Assembly (NCBI GenBank): GCA_900491605.1
Contig: UESW01005008.1
Location: 186,001-250,000 of the forward strand
DNA from: Calamus simplicifolius
Taxonomy: Eukaryota > Streptophyta > Magnoliopsida > Arecales > Arecaceae
Length of the DNA stretch: 64,000 nucleotides
Reading direction: 5' to 3'
In this document: positions 55,411 through 64,000 of the stretch, piece by piece
Layout of the letters: each line of letters begins with the position of its first letter
How positions within the stretch are numbered: the stretch's first letter is position 1
Made by a program: the position numbers and the translations under genes
Notes under the pieces: generated by a model
Told to the model about the DNA's origin: nothing
Seen by the model: only the letters and a program-made list of their open reading frames with translations
The model's database searches: none

Positions 55411-56033
55411 TTTGATGCAATGCACTAGACCCGATATAGCATTTGCAGTCAGTAAGCTGAGTAGGTTTACTAGTAACCCGAGTGTAGAGCATTGGAAGGC
55501 TATTGGTAGAGTCTTTGGTTATCTTTTAAAATCAAAAGACTAGGTCTAAATTTCATGCTGTATTGAAAGGATATACCGATGCAAGTTGGATATCGAGTGT
55601 GGGAGATAGTAAATCTGCCACTGGTTGGGTGTTTACACTAGTGGGTGGTGTAATATCCTGAAAATCCAAGAACAAACTTGCATTACACACTCAACAATGG
55701 AGTCAGAGTTTGTGGCTCTAGCTTCAGCAAGACATGAGGCTGAGTGGTTAAGGGATCTTCTATTGAAAATCCCATTGGCTTGTGAGAATATTTCAACTGT
55801 ATCGATACATTGTGATGCCAAGCACTTTAGCCAGAGCGTACAACGAAGTATACAATGGGAAGTCTAGACACATTACTCTAAGACATGGTATGTAAGAAAA
55901 TTAATCAAGGATGAAATAATTTCTCTCACTTTTGTGCAATCAAGCTATAATCTAGCTGATCTACTTACTAAACCTCTTACAAGAGATTTAGTGAAGATGA
56001 CTTACAGAGGGATGGGTCTAAAACTCCTTGAGT
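55405..56033 (+). pseudogene. Copia F RNase H (broken)
   Basis: MQCTRPDIAFAVSKLSRFT (about 55420), STMESEFVALASARHEAEWL (55690) and LADLLTKPLTRDL-type sequence (about 55955-55990), in two or more frames. This is the usual copia end. Confidence 0.87.
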
Positions 56034-56572
56034 AAAAGTCCACCAATGATGGCAACCCAATCTAATACTAGGAAATGACTAGTCTTAGGTTCAATGGGTA
56101 ATAACAAGTCATTGATAAGTGGATTGTAGCTGCACTTAGTGTATAGTGCTGATTGTTATAAATTGGAGGGTTGAGTTTTTTAAACTCTTAATGAAGTTCA
56201 GTCATATAGACAAGTATCTGTTGTAACAGAGATACTGAAAGAACTTTATCTATGTGAACCTTGAGATGGTGCCATCTCAAGTGAGTTGGAGTTTCTCTCA
56301 TGAAAGGTTCATGAAACAGGATAAGCACATGGCCATAAATTATGCTAAGTGTGTGGAGTAGAAAAGAAACACTAAGGAGTATGTGTAAAGTATCACTGGT
56401 TTTGACACAAGGAATAACTGGTTCAAAGCTTTCATGCAACCTGAAATTTAGTTAAAGCTTTGTGGTATTTTCACTAAGGTTAGGATCAAATCGAAAGATA
56501 CCTAGCTGTATTAATGCTCCTTGTCCTTAATTTTAAATGTGAACTTAGTTGTTTTAAACAAGTGGGGGATTA

Positions 56573-56997
56573 TTGAGATTTATTTAAATAAACTAAGTAG
56601 ATATTTATGGATGTGTTTAGAGAATAGTCACGGACTCTTCCATGGCAATTCTTGCTTCAGAAGCCAAAGCAGTGCAATACTTCAATTCAAACTTTTGCCC
56701 GTTGCAAGTTTTGCCTCAGATATGTTGTGAAGAGACGCGACTATATGTTGCGAAGAGATGCGACTCTCTGAGAATCGACGTATTCTAGGCACCAGCGCTC
56801 GGCTCTCAACCTCTATAAATACACATACAAATCCAACCATATCACATATTAGTTCTTGTTTACAATCGAGTTTTCATTAGTGCTTTGGTGAAAACTCGAT
56901 TAAAGGCTTGTCGTATCCTGTGGCGTATTTGCTATTTACCCATAGAGCATTCGAGAGGGTGCAAATGACACTTAAGGAAAGCGTTCTGTACGTGATT
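56573..56997 (+). repeat. 3' LTR of copia F
   Basis: Preceded by the purine tract AAGTGGGGGATTA. It aligns with 51649-52081 with many substitutions and an extra ATATGTTG[C/T]GAAGAGA[C/T]GCGACT copy (about 56718-56770). It ends near GTACGTGATT. Confidence 0.8.
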
Positions 56998-57115
56998 CAA
57001 GCTGGTGGTGTTATTGATTATCCTTATCTTCTTCTCTTTTGGTCCCTATCCTTATCTATATCTAGACTTTTCTTTTTCAAATTCCTCAACGGCATACGCC
57101 AAGGCTGCAGGAAAT

Positions 57116-57348
57116 CGTTAAATGTCTAGAAAGTTCCTGACAATTTGGTTCCATATCTGAAGCAGTCAAATGTTGTGGTTCATGCTGACAAGACGATGAT
57201 CCCATCTTCAGCTCTAGGACTTCATCAATGCAGGCTAACCACGTGAAGCAGCAAATAGAATTAGAACAGTGTAAAGAAAAAGAACCTGAAGTCATTCATA
57301 TGATGAAGTCGAGGATTCCAGCAGCTACTGATGGAAGGATGCTTGTCG
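57116..57348 (+). pseudogene. Exon-like fragment of unknown family
   Basis: Preceded by a pyrimidine-rich stretch ending GGCTGCAG and followed by GAG-GTCAGAG, so it is acceptor- and donor-like. It contains protein-like readings in two frames: VPDNLVPYLKQSNVVVHADK, then MQANHVKQQIELEQCKEKEP after a frame change near 57225. It could be a further exon of the ASH2-like gene cut off by copia F, or a remnant of something else. No family is recognised. Confidence 0.3.
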
Positions 57349-57403
57349 AGGTCAGAGCAATCTGGATATCTTACATCTCAAGGTATTATTTTCGGAGTGC
57401 TAA

Positions 57404-58346
57404 GGGACTATTTGGATTGGGATGAATGAAGGAGAGGGAAAGGAAACGAAGGGAAAATGTCATAAGTTACTTTGTTTGGGAGAAAGAGGAAAGAGGGAGG
57501 GGGAAGGGAATGAGAGTAATCAGTTTTCCCTGTTTCTCCCTTAACGAGGGTAAATTTGTTAATCCCTAAATCGAGGGTAAGCTAGGGAAGGAAAAATATT
57601 TAAGTTATATTTTTTTGAAAGACCAAAATATTTCTTTATTTTCTATTCTTCATTCTTTCATTCTCACGGTTCATTCCCTATTCTAAAAGGTATAATTATC
57701 ATATGACTCTTTTTCTTCTTTTCTTCTCTCTTTATCCAAACAAGATAATTGATATTATCTTTCTTTTCTCTTTCATCCTTTCCAAACAAGAGAAGAAGAA
57801 TAACCCTTCCTTTTCCTTTCTTCACCTTCCATTCCTTTACTTCTTTTTACTCTCCCCTTCCTTTCCCTTCAGGCTTTGTTTGGATCTTTGGAGGGGAAGG
57901 AAGGAGAGAGTAAAAAGAAGGAAAGGGATGGAAGGGAAAGGAAGGGAGGAATGGTTGCTCTTCTTCTCTTGTTTGGAAAGGATGAAAGGAAAAGGAAGGA
58001 TAATATCAATTATCTTGTTTGGATATAGAGAGGGAAAGAAGGGGAAGAGTTATGTGACAATTATATCCCTTCAAAATAGGAAATAAACCGGGGAGTGAAA
58101 GAATGAATAATAGAAAATAAAGGGGTATTTTGGTCTTCCAGAAAGTATACTTAAACTTTTTCCCTCCCCCAGCTTACCCCCGATTTGTGGGTTAACAAAT
58201 TTACGCTCGCTGGGAGGAAAAGAGGGAACCGATTACTCCCATTCTCTTTCCCCTTTTTCTTTCACCCTTCTCCCAAACAAGATAACTTGTGACCTTTTAC
58301 CTCCTTTCCTTTCCCTCCCCTCCATTCCTCCCATCCAAACAGACCC
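57404..58346. mobile_element. Large foldback/MITE-like element
   Basis: Two arms of about 470 bases are inverted copies of each other around about 57875. The left end is GGGACTATTTGGATTGGG; the right end read in reverse is GGGTCTGTTTGGATGGGA. Flanks are TAA (57401-57403) and TCA (58347-58349), compatible with a decayed three-base TAA duplication. The arms are purine- or pyrimidine-rich. It is non-coding despite an apparent open frame at 57703-58086. Confidence 0.82.
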
Positions 58347-59558
58347 TCAAAGAACTCGTCTATTTACCAAAAAAAAATGAAGGCATGATGCAACTATGGA
58401 TGGATAGGACCAATTTGTTCGCAACCCTCTCCACAGCTCTCGTTTTCTTTTGGACAGATGCCATTCTGTTGGTGGTTGGTAAGATTTGAGATTTGTTATA
58501 AGAGTGCACCATAACGTAACTCTTTTATTACATTTCTTCTAGGTAGCATGTACATGTTTTGAATGACAATCTATTTGTAGTGGTAATCTGAATTACCTTA
58601 TAATTCATATTACTTCAGAAAGGGATGATTGTCCACATTACCAGAGATATGGTAATCTGATAATTTTTTTTTGACAAAAGCTACTTCCTTTGATAGCTCT
58701 CTACTCGTTGAAACCTCGGTGTTCTAAATTTCGCTGGACCTCCATGTCGAAGGTTCCGAGCCACACCCTCTTCCGCTGGTCAGGTCACGGATCTCCGTTA
58801 GCCAACTACCCATGGCTGTCGCCCAACTACTCATGATCGTCTCGAGACGCTGTGAAACTTTTTTTGATCGATCGCCTCCAGCATATTCATCGGTCACTTC
58901 GAATATTATTTATAAATATAATTTTTTAAAAAAATATATTTATAATTATATTATTTAAATTAAATATATAATAATATACTTTTTTAATAAATTTAATTTA
59001 GAAGTATTTAAAATTTTAATTTTATATAATTGATAATCTGTTTGTTATACCAAACATAGTAAAATTACTTTAATTATTTATACTGCATTGCTATAGGAGT
59101 CTGTCTTATGCTTCCATAGAAAATTCTAAATAGATTGGATTCTAGCTCTTTTTCTGATTCAAATTTTCTAACTTTTAAATAGATTGGATTGCCAAACATG
59201 CATTGCACATGCCCTCTTCCTATTTACATTATATATTTTTGTGAACTAGAATATTTATGTGGTGTAGCCCATATTTTCTGAATGGATGTCATAGATTTCC
59301 ATCTAGAGTATCATAATTTTAGAATTAAGGTATCGTAATATTTTTGTTTTGGCCTATATCATATTTTTAATTTTTTTATCAATATCAAAAAAAATTTACA
59401 TAAAGTTTTATCTTAATATTTTATAATTAAAATGTCATAATTTTATAATGAAAGTGCTATAATATTTTTTTTAAAAGGTAAGCCATTCCGTTCAATTCTA
59501 TGAGAGATAGCGTATCATTTGCGTTCGTAATCATAAATTTTCTTTCTCTTTTTGTACA
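58347..59558. other. AT-rich interval, no gene seen
   Basis: No coding sequence, LTR or RNA gene is recognised. It includes AT-rich blocks near 58900-59060 and 59320-59480. Confidence 0.55.
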
Positions 59559-60545
59559 GATGGGTGATCACACCAGTCTAGTACGAGTCAGCCCCGATAA
59601 GTCAGAAAATAGAAGTTGTTTAAGTATAATAGGACAAGGGTCTCCCTATTTTGAAAACCAATAGCCAGAGAGATAGGCCACAGAGGCCACTACCCAATCG
59701 ACCGCCAAGTTAGCTTCCCGATAAACATAACAGATCTAGAATCTATAGACCTTCCACGGGATAGACCAAACGTCCAGGAGCAGAGGGTTGATTGGAGAAT
59801 GACTATAGCAATCTCATCATATCCATCGTATGACTGTGAGAGAGTCCTAATAAAGAGACTATGTGCATGAAGGATTCATGCAGCATAGAAAATGCCAACC
59901 CACGCTGCATAAAGCTCCGCCATAGGAATAGAGAAGTCAAGGAGGCCAATACCTCTCACCACCAGCATAGCTTCATCTCCTCGTATAACAAATGCTGAGC
60001 CAACTAATCTACCCGCATACTCCCATCGAAATTGATTTTAACAAACCCTGGAGGGGGCTCCCAAGAGATAAAAATCATGTGCCGATTCGCTACAAAAAGT
60101 AGCAGGGGAACCCAATGGCCAAAGCTGTTAGAATCATAAGTAGTACAATGGAGTGTATATTCAGCAGAAAAGGATAAGGCTTTCCGAACAATCCTCTGTG
60201 GGGGAGACGGAGTATTCGGTAAAAATAAGCTGGTTTCGTGTTAACCAAATCTGATGCGCCGTGGCTATCCAAATGAAGCTCTACTGCAGGTTATTCCTCC
60301 TTATGTCTCTCAAGAAAGAGGTCCGCCATGATGTTGTACCCCCTTCCTAGGCTGGTATCCCACTATATGTCATATCTGTCTCGCTCTGGGACAATCGAAG
60401 ATAGCATGATCAGTAGTCTTATCATCCTAGCCACACAAAGGGCAAGTAGCCTAAATGGATAATTCCCTATATGAGAGAAAGGAACAAGTAGGAAGATAGT
60501 TCTATACAAGCTTCCATATGAATAGCTGAAGCATAGGATGGATGG
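59559..60545 (-). mobile_element. 5'-truncated LINE copy
   Basis: Parallels 21233-22230 of the LINE: the same order of RNase H and zinc-region sequence on the minus strand, heavily substituted (for example CCGCCAAGTTAGCTTCCCGA versus CCGCCGAATTGGCTTTACGA in the other copy). Only the 3' 1 kb is present, the usual outcome of incomplete reverse transcription. All frames are broken. Confidence 0.8.
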
Positions 60546-60817
60546 GAAGCTTTCATATTAAATTTTACTATCTTGTTTCATGGTGTTAAGCCATTTAGAA
60601 TTTAGGTAGATCAATAACAAAAAAGGCGACATAGTTCGAAGGAGAGCCCCGCCTCTCAAGCCCGGTAACAAAGTCCCGTCACCGCCCAAAGCACCACCAA
60701 GCACTTTGTTCGCTTCTCGTCCTCCATTCCTCCTCTTCTCCCTCGCAGCCGAACAGACCGGGAAGAGGCAGAAGAAACACAATATCCGAACCGAGCTAGG
60801 GTTTTGCCCGGCTCGCC
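60546..60817 (+). promoter_or_regulatory. Upstream region and leader of the SEC31-like gene
   Basis: It turns GC-richer from about 60640 towards the ATG. No clear TATA box is seen, so core promoter and start site are not placed. Confidence 0.45.
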
Positions 60818-61070
60818 ATGGCAAGCATCAGGAGCATCCCACGATCCGCCCTGGTGGCCTTTGCCCTCGACGAGGCATACTTGGCGGCGGGCACCATGGC
60901 CGGCGCAGTTGATCTCTCCTTCAACTCCTCCGCCAACCTTGAGATCTTCAAGTTGGACTTTCAGTCCGACTCCCACGAGCTCCCCATCATCGGTGCCTAC
61001 CTCAGCAGCGAGCGCTTCAACCGCCTCTCCTGGAGAAGCTAGGATCCACCTCCGAGGAGTGGGCGTTTGT
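60818..61070 (+). CDS. SEC31: SEC31-like COPII outer-coat protein, first exon (one frame break)
   Basis: SEC31 forms the outer cage of COPII vesicles leaving the ER. The start is MASIRSIPRSALVAFALDEA, then YLAAGTMAGAVDLSFNSSAN, LEIFKLDFQSDSHELPIIGA and SSERFNRLSW: the N-terminus and first WD-repeat strands of plant SEC31. A single-base break after LSW (about 61030) ends the frame at 61042; in the next frame KLGSTSEEW continues the family pattern. The next exons are not in the window, because a 2.1 kb LTR and more element sequence follow. The start is supported by the GCCATGG context and the GC-rich 5' region. Confidence 0.85.
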
Positions 61071-61200
61071 TTGTAAAATCATGTCGATATTTTACTTTGT
61101 CCTTTTCATATTTCTTTCAAATTTTGATTTGTTGATAAAAACCATACCTTGTATATTGATGTGGCTAATAAGCACCACATGTAAAGTTAATGGTCAAAAG

Positions 61201-63292
61201 TGTTAGGAAATGTGTCCTACAGCCAATCGTCTAGCTTGTAGATGGTTATAGTTGATGTATATGTACATGATTTATTCAATAAATAAAAGTCAATTTTGGC
61301 AGTACAACATATAGTTTACATTTTTCAGTAGAATTATAATATGTTGTAGTCCTTAGAGTTACATGTATTCGACAATAGAGGAATTGTTGAGTAACTCTTA
61401 AATCTGTTCGCGGCCAAATGATACGTTGTTACCTAGGACGACGACGTAATCAAGTGTAGGTCATTGTGTGCCATATGGGTTGGTTTGTTCTCTTAAACCA
61501 AAGAGTGTATAACGCTGGTATGACATGCGGGTGAGTGTAGGAGTACATTCACTGAGCAGTGACTCACCTCTGCTGAGTGCTCAACTGCCTGGAGCAACTC
61601 ACAAAAAGGCAATGGGTATAAGTGTCCCTTTGACATGAGACTATCATGTTGACTTGATAAGCAACTCACTGTACTTAGGCACTGGACCACCCGATTTCTA
61701 ATCCGGTGATGGAAGGTTGCTGGGTGCAGTCAAGTACTTATTGGGTCAGTGATGAGTCAAGATGGATTGTCCACTCTAAGTGTTAGAGAGAGTGCTCGAA
61801 CTATGTTTCAATTTAGCAAAACATTGGCCAAGGTAATCTTTGTGAGGTGTCACAAGATTCATTGCATTGAAACATACTTGGGTGATTTACTCGGAGTTGG
61901 CAGTTAACTCCGTATTCGCCCTGAGTACTAGGACAAGGGGATGAATTATGCAGCAACCATAGCCTGGGTTCCTGAATGTTGCCTTGTGCAAATTCGATCT
62001 ATCCGGACGTTGGGAACCATGGTTAGATGGTCACATCGATTAGTATAGGAAGCATTCCTATGCTACTGGTTTAGGTTCGAACCTATGGAGTCACGCATCC
62101 GACTTGTATGCATGCGTGATCACTGATTTGAGTGGGACTCAATTAGATGGGTCATACGGGGTTTGTTCTGGCTATGTCTAGCTAGCACTAGGCATTAGCG
62201 GCAGCATCTACTTCGAGGGTGATTTGAGTTAGTCAGTAACTCAAATAGAATTTTGGGACATGATATGAATCTGGTATGAAGTTAATTTGAACCATGGACC
62301 AATGGTTGGTCTGATAACAGAGTGGTTTGGATCCGGGTTTGAAGTGGTTCGATCTGAATTTCCAATAGAGCCTCTGAAAGTTTATTTATGAATTTTGAAT
62401 TCATAAATCACTTCGGATTAGAGCTCGGATAGGCCCAATGCGAAGTATGGTTCAAGAGCTACGAGTAGCTTCTTTCGGATTTGAATTTAGACTTCAAATA
62501 GAATTGATTGGATCAATTCTGCATTTTTTTAAAAAAAATTAATTAATAAAGTGTCTGCACGTGGCACGCCGTGCGCGTGCCATGTGTCAAGATCTATGCG
62601 ATGGTGAGTTTTTTGCTTCTGATCTTTATCTGCTCATATCTTCTCTATTTGAACTCTGATTTCGAATCGGTCAGGTGCGTTGGAAAGCTCTAACGAGCTC
62701 TTCAAGCCTACATAAAAATTAAATTCAAAATTAGTTTTGGAAGTAGTTTTAAAAGGATAAGATCCCTATCTTATCTGATCGGATCCTTTGCGAAAGGATT
62801 ACGGTGAGAAAAATTTTTAGGAGAATACAATCATAAACGTTACGCTATGTATAAAATACGAAGCAAAAGGGGAACAGAGATGAGAAGAAAATTGGCAGAG
62901 ATTTTTCTGTGAAAGCTGATCATCTGCAATCACAGAAAGTCAAAAGAAGTCCAATCAAGAAGAGATTGTCTCTTCTTAGGGAGAAGAGTTCTCCTTCCAT
63001 TGTTCTAGAATTCCTCCTTCTGTCTACATACATCAGGCGTGCGTGTGATATAGAGGAGCGGTGCGTGCGGCTCTCGCAAGGCACGAGTAGGAACTTCTCC
63101 CTGCATATCAGATATGCTACTTCGTTATCTACAGCTTCCGCATCGAGAGGTATTACTTAAACTTATTTTTACATACTCTTAAATTTCAGATTTGCTAATA
63201 TGCTTTAATTTATATTCAATGTGAATATTAAAATTGAATTACATGCTTTCCACCTTGAGATCCTGTGCATAGAAAAGCAAGTTTTCCCTACA
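61201..63292 (+). repeat. 5' LTR of element G (2,092 bp)
   Basis: Starts TGTTAGGAAATGTGTCCTAC and ends TTTTCCCTACA. It contains a TATAAAATA box near 62850 and a GC-rich hairpin TGGCACGC/GCGTGCCA (62562-62582). The small open frame at 62909-63160 has no recognised content. Confidence 0.8.
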
Positions 63293-64000
63293 AATGGTAT
63301 CAGAGCCTTGGTTAAGGCTTAGGAATGCATGTATAAGCATAGTAGATCTGATATTATTATGCATAAATAATCTAATGTAGATCTAAAGTAGATCTTATTA
63401 TGATTAGTTTAGATCTATAGTAGATTTAAAAGTTTTGCATGATGAGAGCATGTTAAAGTTATTTAATGATGATTAAATATATTTTTAGAAGTAGATCTAA
63501 TGTAATCTTGCATGCTGTGTTTATTATATCTTGGATTGGGTATATTCACCAGGCCGTCCGGTCATAGGGAGGTTTCATAGCCTCTGTTTCTTATTCAAGA
63601 AAGGTTCCTATGACGTGTAGGGGTGCCACTGTGAAAGAACCCATGAACGGATGTACAGAACAGAAGAAAGAAAGATTAAAATATGTTTTAATCGAATTAA
63701 TTTATTTCTGTGATAATTTTGATTAGATCCAAAATTAATTAAAGATGATATGTTAATAAGATTAACATTAAGACATCTTAATTGATGAAATCTTAATTAT
63801 AAACGACAGTAAAATTGTTTTACAAAAAAAGGAAAGAAAGTAAAAATGTTTTACGAGAAAATTTTGAAAATGTTTCAAAATCAGAACTCAAAATTGAAAT
63901 TGGTTCAAATTTGAAAAGGGGTTAACTTAAGATCTAGAATTATGAATTAAAGACCTTAAGACATGATCATAAATCATGGGCTAATTGGGTTAGCATGAAT
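61201..64000 (+). mobile_element. LTR element G (5' end, runs off right edge)
   Basis: 5' LTR 61201-63292, a tRNA-Met primer site TGGTATCAGAGCC (63295-63307), then about 0.7 kb of non-coding leader with several AGATCT sites. Gag is not reached, so copia or gypsy cannot be decided. It probably lies in the first intron of the SEC31-like gene. The left target candidate is AAAAG (61196-61200). Confidence 0.8.

Larger units (their letters stand above)
51595..56997 (+). mobile_element. Copia element F (decayed, Tork-like)
   Basis: LTRs are at about 51649-52081 (with a 54-bp duplicated start from 51595) and 56573-56997. Gag, protease, integrase, RT and RNase H lie between them on the plus strand, all frame-broken. 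It sits downstream of ASH2-like exon 2. Ends are approximate because the LTR termini (TTGAG...GTGATT) are not the usual TG...CA. Confidence 0.82.

Noticed and set aside
57703..58086. 127-residue plus-strand open frame
   Set aside because: Lies across the centre of the foldback element; low-complexity Phe/Ser then Lys/Gly/Arg composition from the inverted arms.
60558..60976. Minus-strand open frames of 88 and 106 residues
   Set aside because: Opposite the GC-rich leader and first exon of the SEC31-like gene, with no recognisable domain.
62909..63160. 83-residue open frame in element G LTR
   Set aside because: Falls in the transcribed part of the LTR, with no family similarity noticed.

Overview
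This window is nuclear DNA of a flowering plant, most likely a monocot with a large, repeat-rich genome. The evidence is two plant-type host genes with GC-rich first exons set in AT-rich introns, surrounded by nested Ty1/copia and Ty3/gypsy LTR retrotransposons, an L1-like LINE and MITEs. Species cannot be fixed from the sequence alone. Roughly four fifths of the window is transposable element. The two host genes recognised are an ASH2/TRAUCO-like histone H3K4 methyltransferase subunit (from 47984) and the first exon of a SEC31-like COPII coat protein (60818).

Left nest (1-20172), from outside in: a Tork-like copia element (integrase to 3' LTR, 16677-20172, + strand) was invaded in its integrase by Sirevirus-type copia 'A' (+, 8505-16676). 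The 5' LTR of A was invaded by Tat-type gypsy 'B' (-, 2445-8504). The integrase of B was in turn invaded by Sirevirus 'C' (-, 1-2444, running off the left edge). After a short single-copy-looking AT-rich stretch comes the second nest.

Middle nest (21209-47235): a near full-length L1-like LINE (-) with A-tail and a 9/10 matched target duplication is split in ORF1 by Sirevirus 'D' (-, 26162-46038, 4/5 matched target duplication). The 3' LTR of D is split by chromovirus 'E' (+, 27527-36004, 4/5 matched target duplication, empty site visible in the other LTR of D). E is the youngest: its LTRs differ at about 15-18 places in ~1.26 kb, and its gag-pol frame is closed by only one in-frame stop.

Right part (47236-64000): the ASH2-like gene has a TATA box, exon 1 with two single-base frame breaks, an intron carrying a Tourist-like MITE, and exon 2. 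Next come a local tandem duplication, a decayed copia element 'F' with ~0.43 kb LTRs, an exon-like fragment of unknown nature, a ~0.94 kb foldback element, a 5'-truncated LINE copy, and SEC31 exon 1 (one frame break). A 2.09 kb LTR with tRNA-Met primer site (element 'G', running off the right edge) follows SEC31 exon 1.

The most unusual structural signal is in the LTRs. The Sirevirus family (A, C, D) carries hundreds of bases of GTTAGCT/AGCTAAC inverted-repeat hairpins in U3, plus a 51-bp minisatellite near R/U5. The unrelated gypsy B carries its own array of ten CTCGGC/GCCGAG hairpin units in U3. Sirevirus D also carries a third, env-position open reading frame preceded by a TATA box, a pyrimidine-rich leader and an inverted repeat, which looks like an internal promoter.
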